From Mucidula mucida (taxonomy: Eukaryota; Basidiomycota; Agaricomycetes; Agaricales; Physalacriaceae): 64,000 bases of DNA. A model generated the notes under the pieces. The model was not told the DNA's origin. It saw only the letters and a program-made list of their open reading frames with translations, and did no database searches. This document shows positions 22,846-34,196 of this stretch, in pieces. The stretch covers positions 434,001 to 498,000 of the forward strand of contig JADNYV010000011.1 in the NCBI GenBank assembly GCA_015501055.1, given 5' to 3'. The position numbers and the translations under genes were made by a program. Position 1 is the first letter of the stretch. Every line of letters starts with the position of its first letter.

Positions 22846-25800
22846 TTATGTCCTTAACCCTTCACTCCTGTTATGGCACACAGGACATCCTTTCGTCAGC
22901 CTCCGCCTCACGTCGTGCTCGCTATCAAAATCAGCTATCCGCTCGACTTTCCCAAGACTGGAAACTCACAAAGCAATCTTCCCGCTCAACCCTCGCCCCG
23001 ACGATCCCAATATCCCTACACCCCTCAACACCGGATCCGGCTGCGGTGGGAGGTCGTCGCCTCCACTACAACACGAAGCATGCACGACGTGGCGACACAG
23101 AAACAAGATCATGAGCGTCTGAGGCGCTTCTTGAAGCGAACGTGTACATATCGGGCACTTGCCCTTAGCTTGAGTGGCATAAAAAACCTGTCTGCGCTGG
23201 AGAAAAGACGACTTACACGTCAAGAAGAATCCACTCGTCTGATTGTTATCCAACGTCCTGGACAAATCCGAGCTGTCGCCGTTCAAGATGGTCTGACACC
23301 CGTCCAAGAGGGATATCTGCAGCTGGAAGTCTTGCAGGATCTTGATGAGCGCTTCCTTGAGCCCAGGGATCTCCAGTCCATTCTTGATGCGTCGAATCAA
23401 CCGAATGGGATTGATCTCGGGGCCAACGTTCTCAAGGAGGCCGCGTATAAAGGCTATCACTTTCATCAGCAACAACAAAGCAAGGACGAAAGAACGATTT
23501 ACCAGGTCGACTTTCCGAATACTTCAACAAGTCCTCCCACAGATCGTCATCTGCCTGTTCTTTGGCGAATTCGATAGCCTGAAATACAAGTCAATACATA
23601 TCGTGGACAGATCAAACGGACAGACCTGCCGAACGTCGCCGAGTCTTTCGATAATGAGCGTCAACGCCTGCTTGTTATTTCCCATGCGCCCAAGCAAGTA
23701 CACCATTTCGGGGACCAGATCCTTGTCTTGACAGACTCGATACGCCTAACTTTTGAGTCAATGCTAGGTGACGATGTATACGAATATCTAGCTTACCCTC
23801 TCCAAGCTGTAATCTGTACTAGCGCGTAAGAAATCGATCACCTCGGTCGTGAATATTCCGAATAGAGTTTCAGCTACGAGGATAGACGTAGTATAGTTAT
23901 ACACTGAAAGCTTGGCAACATACCAGTTTGTCCGCATGCTGAGCAACCAGATGCGAATCCCTCGTGAACAACGCGTCAAGATACAGAAACAAGTATCGCG
24001 GCTGAGACTCTAATTGACGGACAACGCGTTCCACCTGCAGAAGAAGTTGATCATCTACGGCTTACGTTCAGTTTCGAAAGAACTCACGGGAATAGAGTGG
24101 ATATTGTCGACCAACAGAGTGATGGCATCGCTCTTCCCATCTTCGATCGTCTCCCCTGCCTCTTCCCTCTTACGCATTAGCTCGTGGTCAAATTCCACAA
24201 GAAGCAGAACCTGATCTTTCACATCGGTGAAGAGGTTGTGCTCCCGAATCACGTCGAGGACATTCGGGCGACGCAGACGCAAAAAGTAGGTCAAGGCTTT
24301 CCCGTGTTGGCGATTGGCGGTGTATCTTGAAATAATGTTTAGTACAGGGTAAAAACTAGGAAAGCCACTTACAGCTCGGCTAAACATTCCATGAGAATAG
24401 TGGTGTCGGGCGAAGACGAGATGGTCGAAGATGTTGAAGCTTGCTTTTCCAGTTCGGAACGAACGGCGACTATCACAGCGGCTATGTCGTAGATGTCCTT
24501 TGGCCACTCCTTGATAGTGTCGTACAACGCCTGACTATTATCAGCGCAACACTGCGGGAAATGAACAGTGAGCGTACATGTCTGTCGTGCGTGAGGAAAT
24601 ACGCCAAAATCATTTCGTAGACAACGTGATCAAGCCGCGGCTGTTCTGTCGGAATGAAAGGTATTATCACCTGGACGATTTTCAGTGACTATGATAACCA
24701 CCTTAGACGAAACTCACCTGCAGTTGCCGTTTCTCCGCAAAGACAAAGATCCAATCCTCCCATCGCTTTGAAGCATGTCCGCACACCTTTGGGCACAACT
24801 TGGCTGCTTTACTGAAATCACGTTCATTCACGAGATGCTCAATATACCTCTGCCCAATTTGAGACGCCGTTAAGCCGTCCCCCTCTTCCTCCACCGATTC
24901 TCCGCTAGCTTCAAGAGCTTCCAGCGCTTCTTCGTATCGCTTACGCTCTACCAGCCAGCTCACATGGTCCCTTTTGTCTCGTGGCTTCACCAAAATCAAA
25001 TCGCGCGGGCTTACGACAACATAACACTTCCCTGCGTCTGCAGCGGAATCCTCAGTGGGACCTCGCAGAGGACATAGTCATTACACCCCCATGACTGGTA
25101 GTTCGTGACGCTCAAGGCGTCTGCAGCGAGCTCCTCTCCCGAACGCGAAATAATCCGTAGTTCGGGGCGGTCTGCTTGTTTACGTGCTTGTTTAGTGCGG
25201 TCTTCCGTCAATTCATCGTTGAACGACATGTCCGGCGGAGTATAAGCGAGGATGAGTAGAGAAGAGGGTGAAGACGCTAGTGCTGTTACAGACGGAGCGC
25301 GGGAATGTGCCGAAGTATTGTCGGGGTGAAGGAGAGCAGACGGTTGCATGGGGTGAGGAACGATGCCTGCGATCATACAGTCCAACTGGAAAACAGCCGT
25401 AATCTCGACGAGAAGAGGAGGGAGGTTTGCTGTAGCAGCTGTAGTAGCTGTACGCGGGCGCGCGCGAATCCGCGCACCTTGATGTGGTCTGCCCATGAGA
25501 TGAGAAGGGTAGAGTCGTCTTGCCACTGTAGTGTGCATTTAAAGAGGTCTGCACGTGGACTACTGGCTGGTCGGTCAATGAAGGTGATGCGCGTCTGTGA
25601 TACTGTGTCGTAGATCTTGACGCCCTGTCGCTTGTTAGATTGTACACAACTCGCGTATTAGAACTAACCAAATCATTAGCCCAAGCAATTAGGCGTCCTC
25701 GCCAACGAACATGCCATATGGGACCCTCGCCAACGTGTAGAACAGTGTCATTGTGACCGAGCCAACCTTTTTCGCGTAGCACGAGTGATCCAGCCAGTCC

Positions 25801-26500
25801 GCCGCAGACAAAACCTCTGGTTGATTTCTTGGCGAAACCCGGTTCCAAAGCTATCGTCTTCATTGGCCGTTTCATGTCGAAATGATAGGATTCCTTGGTC
25901 GACATGGATAGGATGATTACTTGACCTATTACTTGTCGAACAAACATAGCAAACAATAAAATAACATACGCACCGTCCATGGACGCAGACGCGATCCAAT
26001 CGCCAGTTTCGTCGATGCAAAGGTCAAGGACGGAGGCTTGATGAGGTTTGTACGACTTTAACCGTTGTCCAGTCATGTCCAGGAGATGAATAAAACCAGC
26101 GTGAGTTCCTAAAGCCTTACTTGCAAAGTGTTAGCTGGATAATAATCCTTAACATACTCACCAAGGTTTTATTATTTGTTATGGTCAAGGCCGACGCGGA
26201 GTCCTTCTTGAGTAAGTCGGGTATGCCTCCGGTTATGCGCTCGTATTTGAGTGCAGGCTCGTCTTCATCCTCATCGTCGTCTTCGTCGCCATCTTCATCA
26301 CTGGCGTTGTCGCTAACGCCGCTCTCCTCGTCGCTGTCGGCCTCGTCGTCATCCCGACTCTGACTTTGCGCGTCGTCCTCCTCTGTGCGGCTGCCGCTCT
26401 CCGATGTGCTCATCTCAGCGGGACTGTCTGTGATATCAACGTGGTCCTCCTTCTCTTCGGGGTCGCCGACGCCGTTAGGGACATCTCCCGAATCGGACAT
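22846..26500 (-). CDS. VPS41: Vps41, HOPS tethering-complex subunit (three apparent frameshifts)
   Basis: Subunit of the HOPS complex that tethers membranes for vacuole/lysosome fusion. The N-terminus is very acidic (Asp/Glu/Ser, about 80 residues). A WD40-like propeller follows: ALGTHAGFIHLLDMTGQRLK, DLCIDETGDWIASASMDGQV and GGLAGSLVLREKGWLGHND. The centre and C-terminal half are CHCR/TPR-like helices: YRVCQDKDLVPEMVYLLGRM, NNKQALTLIIERLGDVRQAI, SRPAFIRGLLENVGPEINP. The end is a RING-H2-like zinc module: CPIC, FLCRHVVHASC and, after a 48-nt intron, KGCPVCHNRSEG. That intron moves the stop to 22846. The frame needs one extra base at 23841-23842 (CC), 25057-25059 (GGG) and 25470-25471 (CC). 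Because VPS41 is conserved and all domains are otherwise present, I read these as consensus errors. Confidence 0.88.
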
Positions 26501-26817
26501 CGTCGTTCATAACGAAGTTCAGCGACGGGCCGGTCCTTCCTCTTTGGGCGCGTGGGAAACGGATCGCGGCGCGAAGCAACTAACAGTGTAACACGAAGTT
26601 GTACGTTGAACACGTAAGTAGCTGATTCAATCGTTTGGGACCAACACAGATTGCCGAGATAAAGTACAAGTCATAGAGGTTGAGAACTACAACATGTATA
26701 GAATGATACTCGTGATGGTAAACCAAACGCGATAGGACAGTTCCCTTGATTGTGAGGCGCATTTTTTCGATAGCTCAAAAGTAAGTTACACGAGGATTAA
26801 TGATACATACACTCTGG
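26501..26817. other. Intergenic: VPS41 promoter side
   Basis: No gene seen. Holds the 5' flank of VPS41 (start 26500, minus) and the 3' flank of the phosphotransferase gene, also on the minus strand. Confidence 0.5.
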
Positions 26818-28299
26818 TTACAATCGACTAGTAGCCCCCAGGTTTATTCCTTTCTCTTTTAAGAAGATTCGCGCAAGATTTCCTACAACAGGAAAGAACG
26901 CGCCATACGTCGACGCACGCTCTGACGATGCCTGGCGTTGCGCATACCGCGCCGCGATGCCTTGCAAGATAATTGAGAGCTGCAGAGGTACGGTTAGCCT
27001 AGGCAGATACATCGAGAGAAGTTAGCTTGCCCTAAGCAACATCCAACTCCTCACGAACACCAGCTCTTGAATGGGGTACGGCTGCCTCAACAACCGGCAA
27101 TACTCCTGCTCCATCTCTTCATACTTGATCGGCACCTCCTCAAGCGTCGCGCCCTTGAACGCGCTCATCATGGTTAGACCTTCCCCAGGAAGGTCCTTTG
27201 GTGCCACCGCCCACGGCTGAGTCAAATTGGCAAAGTCCGCCAGAGGACTTCCCAATGTGCACAGCTCCCAATCCAGGATCCCCACAACCCGCCCTTCCGT
27301 CGGGTGGAATATCAGATTGTCAAGTTTATAGTCTCCGTGCACGATCCGCCGCCCTACTTTGGCTTCGTCCGGGAGGTGCGACTGGTACCAAGCCATCATC
27401 ACGGTGAAGCCGGGTATATCTCCCACCGCCTTCCCGTATCTTTGTCCACAGCTTGAGCTTGCGATCTCGAGACTTTGCTTAGACTCTTGATCTGTCTGGG
27501 GAAATACGCCGAAGTCGGGCCAAATTCTTCCAACCCACTGCGTCAGGGTTGACACTGGACAAGGCTCCGAGGGCTTTAACAGCTCCCAGCCATATCTCCC
27601 TCTTCTCCTCCGCACTTGAAATTTCGGGTAGCTTGGGATCGGTGAAGATGCGTCCATCAATAAATTCCATGATATAGAAGGGGGTACCGAGAACCGAGGA
27701 ATCTGTGCAGAGAATGTATGGACGGGGAACGGGAACGCATGATGCTGGCGGAACGGTAGGTCGCGTATTGTAGGAGTACAGCGCGTGGAGAACAGTATAT
27801 TCACGCTCAACTTGGTGAGCGGTGCTAGACAACAGCTGTCCGGCAGGCTTCTTCCGAAGAACGAACCGCGTTGACCTGTGACGAACATGAGATGATGATG
27901 AAGAGAATTATGGTGAAGCCCTCACCTTGCGTCTGTAATGAAATATGTGGGGTTCGACTGTTCATACATATAACATTGAGATTCTGGTGTCGAGATCCAC
28001 AGAAATGCATACCTGTCCAAACTATTGAAAAGTATAGTTAGAGCCAGATTTTCACGTGCAAGAAGGATGGACGTAAAGGAAAAGACGAGGGAGTCCAGAT
28101 CTCATGCAGAGGGAAGCAGGATATATGTCATGAAAGAGAAAGCCGCGAAGGCAAGAACGAAAGTACACACCTTGAACTGCTTTACGCTAATAGGTGTCTT
28201 GATATCAGGCACGTTCGCGGTGAGATATTCCTCTAGGCGCGCTATATCAATCAACGAGCGTATTGACCCGACCTCACCGCCAATTTTCTTGTCGGACAT
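26818..28299 (-). CDS. ACAD10/11-like phosphotransferase (APH fold) with C-terminal SRL
   Basis: Kinase of the aminoglycoside/choline phosphotransferase fold, in the branch that forms the N-terminal half of animal ACAD10 and ACAD11. It starts MSDKKIGGEVGSIRSLIDIA. Next come NPTYFITDAR and FVLRKKPAGQLLSSTAHQVE (ATP-binding Lys region), then GTPFYIMEFIDGRIF, YFPRQIKSLSKVSRSQA, the catalytic motif RIVHGDYKLDNLIFHP and the metal-binding GILDWELCTLGSPLADF. It ends INLGATSRL; SRL is a canonical peroxisomal PTS1. ACAD10/11 kinase domains are known to phosphorylate 4-hydroxyacyl-CoAs; here the kinase is free-standing with no dehydrogenase half. Frame repairs are needed at 27522-27526 (A3T2) and 27431-27432 (TT). 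Predicted peroxisomal; the substrate is inferred. Confidence 0.83.
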
Positions 28300-28901
28300 G
28301 TTTTGGGTGAGAGTAGTCGAATCGTGTCAAGCGGGATGTGGTCAAAGTGATATCCAAGGTAAGCAGCGGCAAAGGAAAGAGATGTGAACGTGAAAGTTAA
28401 TAGTGGAAGGCGGCGTCTGCTGGGCGAGTGAGAGAAAGCCGGTATTTGAATACCCCGGTTCTTGGGGTAACCGAGCATCTCGTCACGCGAATTCAACAAC
28501 AGTCTCCGAATGACGCGAGAGTCCGCGACGGGTTTCTTCATCATCGCGTGGAAGAAACAAGACAGGGAACATGGGGCATCGCGTCCCGACGTCGGAAAGA
28601 AGATGAGTGGTCAATGCAGATTATACTGATTCTTGCACGTGTTTGGCAAGCGGTTGAGTATATACCGCCAATCGAATTATGAAGGGGCTGCTCGAGCCGC
28701 CTTCGCTTCAATCTCAGAAGTATTCCAGTACGTTCGCGTTGGGGATACATATGGAGGAAGATCCGAATCGCACGGTCCCCATTCCTAGGTCATGACGTCT
28801 CTTCTGACATTCGGAACTCTGCTGCCTTCAATTCTGCTCGGATCTCACAACTCCATGGCTAAGCGACAACTATACGAGCCTTTCTTCACTCCATTTCACT
28901 A
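28300..28901. other. Intergenic, nothing recognised
   Basis: 5' flank of the phosphotransferase gene and 3' flank of the F-box remnant. Open frames on both strands (for example 28428-28682 plus) show no family features. Confidence 0.4.
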
Positions 28902-30020
28902 CTACTGTTCGGTGACCATGCTGGTATCGCCTCCATATACATTACGCAAAAATTGAAGTGCCCGCTCGGGTGACCCTGTTTCTGATCTGCATTCTGTCAA
29001 GCCACAGAACATCACTCGGGCTGGACAATGGCATTGGAGCCTAATCTTTGAGTACATTTGGAACCTGCGCGCCCACGTGAGGCTCGATGCGCATATCATA
29101 CAGGGTGGGCAGTGAGGAGCGAGTTCCTGACATTGGCTTTCCGAAACAAGAAATCCTCTGAAATGCAGAGTTTCTAATGGGCACCTCATCCGATGGAGAC
29201 ACGTGAAGAGGGGACGTATATGTGCGAAGGCTGTCTTGCACCCGTGCTGATTTATCTTCAGGTGGTTCAATGAAGGTAGATGTAGTTGTTCAAGGAAGCC
29301 ACTGGGTTGTCACCAGAAGCCACCATCACCTTCAGAGAGATGGACGTTCATACCCGGAATGAGACGTGAGATATGAAGGGAATCGTAGGCACTGGTAGGC
29401 GCAAGGCAAGTCGCTCCATCCAGGATTAAGGGAGATGAATTGAGCCAAGAACTCCGAGGTGACGGCGGTGCAGAGATTCAGTTCTGTCAAGCTGGCCATC
29501 GGTATTGATCACTGATTGTTACACCCATACTCTAAAGTGAGTGATCGAATATTTGGAAGCCGGAAGGATCAGAGGAACATGACGAGGGAGAGATCCTATT
29601 ATAAGGGATTCCAATGCTGGCATGTCAGCGTCAATGAACGCTTCAATGTTCTTTGAATGCGCCACAAAATGGAGTGTGCGCCAACGATGGATGTAGTACG
29701 AACAAATTCCGAATGCCGCTGTTAAACAAGAGCGCTCTTGATGGATCATACGATGCGACAGAGACGTGCATGGCATGACACGAGCATAGTTCATTCCGAT
29801 AAGGTGGCCCGCCACTTTGTCGAATGGCAGGTTATGGTAAGATGCACTGAACGCCATAAACGGGTCACTCAGAGCAACCGAGCGCCAAACTGAGCACACC
29901 TGTATAGAGAGTGTGGCGAAGAATATGAGAGGATGCGGAGGTTCAGGTAGACAGAACATGAATATATGGCCATATTTCGGAGGAACGTCGCGAATTGCGA
30001 TATGAGGGTTTGTATGACAG
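28902..30020 (-). pseudogene. F-box/LRR-type protein, broken
   Basis: The minus strand carries successive pieces in different frames that match the usual Agaricomycete F-box layout. An F-box-like start, VPPKYGHIFMFCLPEPPHP, is followed by QVCSVWRSVALSDPFMAF and ERSCLTAAFGICSYYIHRWR. A downstream frame gives MASLTELNLCTAVTSEFLAQ, a leucine-rich-repeat-like segment, and the last frame gives CPLETLHFRGF. A stop after FRVWV (29519) and at least one further frame change interrupt it. It may be a pseudogene or another victim of missing bases. F-box proteins select substrates for SCF ubiquitin ligases; these fungal ones have no known targets. Confidence 0.5.
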
Positions 30021-30736
30021 GATCCGCGTCAAGGTTTCCTGGGACTCCACGATAGTGTCACAATCGCTTCTTTATAACCTACTTGTGTCGTTAGATATAC
30101 CGAAGTGATATTGAACATTGGCATACATGTCTCGGAAATTATTGTCTCTTTACGAGAATGAAGGCGAAAGATTCTTGAAGGAATAGTCCTTGTATAGTAA
30201 GCACTCCTTCAGAAAGTCCCGATAGCTCGGCGCTGTCATCAGTAACGGCTCGTTCACGACCTTCAAGTCTCGAAGCGCGGCAAGCTTTCCGGCACAACGG
30301 GACGAAGACTGCAAGATGCACGATAAGACGCGAATAGACGGAAAAAAAGTTGACTTGCCTCTTTGTACGAAACATCGATTCAAGTAGAGTATCTCGCCTG
30401 AGGCGTTCAACTATATAAATTTTGATGAACGCGTCCGTGGAGTCGACTGTAACACGTCAACTGATGAGAAACGCTATTTCATCACCTCGGTCATTGACCT
30501 CACGCGTGGTCCAATAGATGGTTCATCCATCCAAGTCCATCCATCACACCACCACCAAAAGTCTTCGTTCCTTCCAAGACAAACCTCCCGTAAAGTGAAA
30601 TATACGTTGAACATTGAGTGTCGTGCGTGGCGAATTCTGACTTCGCGTCTTTTTCGGCCGAAGGGCATTTAACGCTTTACCACCACGTCTATTATGATGC
30701 TTGGATATTTCTGACAATGCTATGGATGTGCATCTC
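30021..30736. other. Intergenic; left border of the duplicated region
   Basis: No gene confidently seen. Minus-strand frames at 30139-30410 include the helical stretch CAGKLAALRDLKVVNEPLL and could be a broken N-terminal part of the F-box gene, but I cannot join them. Confidence 0.35.
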
Positions 30737-32146
30737 ATGACTAGCAGTTATCTATATGCCGGAACAACAAAAGACCTGAGCCCTACCACATCCCAGGACT
30801 CGTCTTTTCCCCTTCCCTCACACCTTGAAAGCGATGTCGTGAATCCTGCAACGAAATTGCGCCAGATGTTGGCAGAGCTGGAATCATTGTATGTACAGAG
30901 CTGACATCGTTCATCCAGCATTTGTCATCTCTATCAATTTAGGTCGCTCCCGGAATATTTGACGTATCAGCGCAAGGTGCGCCTTGGAAGCAGGATTTCA
31001 GTGTTTGTATCAAGGTTAGTACTTAAAATCATCAACCAGGTACACACTGACACCAAATGGCCCAGTGCGCTGCCACTACTGCTTCACGTCTCGGCCAGCC
31101 TGATTTTGCCATCGCGATTCTGAATGACTTCGTTGATGTTGGTCCAATATGCTTAATCCATTTTCTCCACATTAACTCTTCCTTCTACCACTTCAGACTG
31201 CCCGCGTCGTGTGCGCTTAGACCCGCAGATGCCAATAATCGTGGATGCCGACATGGTAGGTCACAAAACAACAACAAGTAAGAGGAAGAATCTGACGCAC
31301 CATCATCAGTTTTGGCGGACCGCTAATGGTCGCGCGAACTGTCACTCAATACCACCGTGCAGGCTTGGCTGGTTTGCACATTGAGGATCAAGTACAGACC
31401 AAGTGTTGCGGACACTTGACTGGGAAACAAATCGTCGGTCGAGATGAATTCGTAACTCGAATTCGTGCAGCTGTCACCGCCAGAGACTCTATCCCGGGCG
31501 GTAGTGACCTCGTGAGCTTAAGACTCAAATAACCGCTGCTTGCTGACACGGTGTGCGCTCAGATGATCATTGCTCGATCTGACTCCACTGACATGGACGA
31601 AGCTATCACGCGTCTCAAATTGGCAGGCGATGCAAGAGCAGACATATGCTTTCTTGAAGCTGTGCGATCGATAGATGATTTGCAGCGTACTGTGAAAGCC
31701 TTAGCGCCTAAACCTGTAAAGTGGCATGTCTTTGCCTCCTTGACACTGTACTGATTGTTTTGACAGGTCTTATACAATGCAGTTACCGGTGGCGTTTCGC
31801 CCTCAGTAACAGTGAAGGAAGCTGAAGCAGCTGGTGTTAAGATAATCAGTCCGTCACCTCTTCAAAGTCAGATTGTTGGTCTCTTATCGAAACTATGACA
31901 TCTAGTATTCCCCTTGATTTCAGCTGTATCAATGGTCCATGCCATTCGTTCCGCACTTAAAAGCTTGAAGGAGACAGGAACTGATGTCCCCTCAGCTTGG
32001 GGCATGGGGCCGAAGCAGTTCTTTGAAGTCATGGGTGAGCGGAACGGACGATTATTAAAATTCAGTAATACTCAAGACATTTAGGCTTGAAGGAGGCGAT
32101 TGAGATTGACGCAAAAGCGGGCGCATCAGCGTTTAACACACTCTGA
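30737..32146 (+). pseudogene. ICL/PEP-mutase family protein, degraded copy 1
   Basis: Paralogue of the intact gene at 41425-42830, with the same intron positions. Recognisable pieces: MTSSYLYAGTTKDLSPTTSQ, NPATKLRQMLAE, VAPGIFDVSA, CALEAGFQCLYQ, ATTASRLGQPDFAIAILNDF, GGPLMVARTVTQYHRAGLAG, LHIEDQVQTKCCGHLTGKQI, TRIRAAVTARDSIPGGSD and EAIEIDAKAGASAFNTL. The family signature K-[KR]-C-G-H reads KCCGH here. The frame is interrupted near 30878 (single C), at 30974-30975 (AA), near 31227 and at the exon junction near 31314. Whether this copy is dead or only badly read cannot be settled from sequence alone; the altered signature favours decay. Its 3' flank continues directly into an inverted kinase fragment. 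Confidence 0.68.
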
Positions 32147-32179
32147 AAATGTCGCATGGACAATGATATATACGGAATC

Positions 32180-32450
32180 GTACTGGTACTACATGTTCAT
32201 CTGTCGTTTAGGCGTCGGTGAATCATAAGGATTCCTTTGTCTTGAATGTTATATGAGTATCACACTCTTCAACGGAGGGTCATTGCTCTGTTGGAGAAAA
32301 CAATAGCAATGGTCGCTACCGAGGAGGATGATGACTTTGTGGCAAAGATACTGCAGAAGCGACAGGAGCTCGATGACATGTTTCTGCCTACTGATACAGA
32401 ACAACTCGCAATGAGTATATGCCAATAACGGAGACCGAACCATATTGTGA
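32180..32450. repeat. FunK1 3'-end fragment with an internal micro-inversion
   Basis: The flanks (about 32180-32245 and 32405-32450) match, in plus orientation, the 3' end of the FunK1 copies at 36430-36500/36715-36760 and 48650-48730/48915-48965. The middle (about 32246-32404) matches the same genes in the opposite orientation, so it reads on the plus strand as YHTLQRRVIALLEKTIA and ILQKRQELDDMFLP. It is closer to the copy at 48.8 kb (GACATGTTTCTGCC) than to the one at 36.6 kb. Confidence 0.7.
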
Positions 32451-32935
32451 GTTTCCTAGTTGATACCATTTGTGCTATACTAATAAAATCACTACTTAGT
32501 CAATGCTCCGATTCACCATCCTCCTCCTTCCTCTGCTGCCCTTGTCGCTTTGGTGCTGCTTGCACGCAACCAGGATGCACTTTCAGTCATCCACCTCGTC
32601 CGTCCGCCCACAGCGCTCCACGTGCTCAACCGTGCAGATACGGCGCTGGTGGCACTTGCGCAAGCTGTCAATTCCAACATCTTGAAGGACACGTACTTCC
32701 TACAGCTCTTCACGTGTGGCCTATCGGCTGCCGCACCTTTGGTGAACGTCCCGACGCCTGAAACGGGTACTACGGGCGGCCCCAGCCCCCATAAAAGCGC
32801 CAAGTTTACAAATACCGCGGCCTCTGTGAAGGAGAAATCAGAAAAACTAGAGAAGGAGAAGAACGAGATGGAGAAGGACCTCAAACTGAAGCGGGACGCC
32901 GCCAACAAGAAACTGAAGTCTCAGGAAGTTGCTTG
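32450..32935 (+). pseudogene. NAB2: Truncated NAB2-type CCCH zinc-finger fragment
   Basis: Carries the C-terminal part of a Nab2/ZC3H14-like poly(A) RNA-binding protein: the Nab2-type finger CRFGAACTQPGCTFSH (C-x5-C-x4-C-x3-H) and, after a linker, CRYGAGGTCASCQFQH. In the second finger the second Cys position is Gly, so the finger is degenerate. After a frame change near 32705 comes APLVNVPTPETGTTGGPSPH and a Lys/Glu-rich helical tail ending KKLKSQEVA. The 5' two thirds of the gene, including the PWI-like domain, are absent. The left end abuts the kinase fragment at a splice-donor-like gtgagt (32449). This is a fragment carried in by rearrangement; expression as a short protein is possible but unproven. 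Confidence 0.6.
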
Positions 32936-34196
32936 AGAACTGTATCAATTATCTAGCGCAAAGTGCACATATTCATTATTACCATCAGCAACTTGTACTC
33001 TGCTTTTTTATTTAGCTTGTGCTTCTGTACATACACATCCGTAGTCGAAGTACCGTCATCGCTGCCTTGCAGGAGGGGAGGAACTGGAATGGTACAGCTT
33101 TGTGAACGGCCTGCTCAAAAGGAAGCAGTGCCTGGTGCTCCTCCTCCATTTTGTGGCCAAGTTGTGAAGTTGTGGTACTATTTTGTGGATGTCAGTTGAA
33201 ACGGCAAGTGCTGACCTGCTCCTCGATTCCAACCATTACCGGGAATGTTGGTACGATACCTGCATGGCACAGAGACTCCATAGTTACCTAGTACAAGCCA
33301 CAATTTACTCAGTCCGCATGCCTCGTTGAAGTATACCCTCTGAGTAACCTGAGGTCTCACTGCGACCCCGCCGTCAAGAATCGCGTCTCGCATACGGAAG
33401 TATTTTCCTAATTCTACCGCCTTTTCTTTGACGTGAACATCGTACAACTGCCCCTTTTCGACCTCAACTTTGCATATCGGGACTACATGATACCAATGTT
33501 TACTCGTTCAGCTGGACTTTATCAAATCTGCGTACAAGTTCAAGTCGGCCAGAAAGCCATAATCATCCTTTACAAAGGCCCACAGAGGCAGTAACATATA
33601 TTGATACACTGGAATTTGGATCTTCTTCTCAACCTGCACTTCACCGTTCATCTGAAAAGATGTTCACAGCATCACGGTGAGTATAATTCCCGTTCAAAAT
33701 TTGCACCTCACCTTCCATCATCCACCTGTTTCATTACACCGCTTCAATCTTGTCTCCAGAAATGTACTGCATCTGAACACCCGGAACGCTCAGTGTGACG
33801 CTATACCGATACTAGTCCAACATTAGCGAGATTGTGCAGTGAGGAATGGGGACATTGTACCACACAGGCAAGATGTGTCTTTTGAGACCCGGAGATTACT
33901 CCCTGCTGGCCCTTGGTGGCCGAGATCCCCCAGCTGTCGGTATAATTTGCGGTAAATACAACAAGTGCCTCCTCTCAAATTGAATCTAGAAGATAAAGAT
34001 CAATTGTGTTGCCAGTATGCCAGTCAGAGCTATTACTGGTTGCGACGACATCACAGGCCCTTGTTGTCGGAGTATGTGTATGAGTGATGAGCTTAACAGC
34101 AGTACAGGGCTCCATCAGTGGGGCATCAACAAGGGTCATCTGACTCTGGGACCCGAGTATTCCTAATCGTGAACGTTAACTTGATCCTTGTCAACC
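32936..34196. other. Region with minus-strand protein-like remnants, unidentified
   Basis: Minus-strand reading gives disconnected but protein-like stretches: CDVVATSNSSDWHTGNTIDL (near 34000), QIPVYQYMLLPLWAFVKDDY and FLADLNLYADLIK (33510-33640), and KVEVEKGQLYDVHVKEKAVE with FRMRDAILDGGVAV (33340-33480). Stops and frame changes separate them. I do not recognise the family. It is probably an eroded gene. Confidence 0.35.

Noticed and set aside
26121..26363. Ser-rich plus-strand frame
   Set aside because: Antisense shadow of the acidic N-terminus of VPS41.
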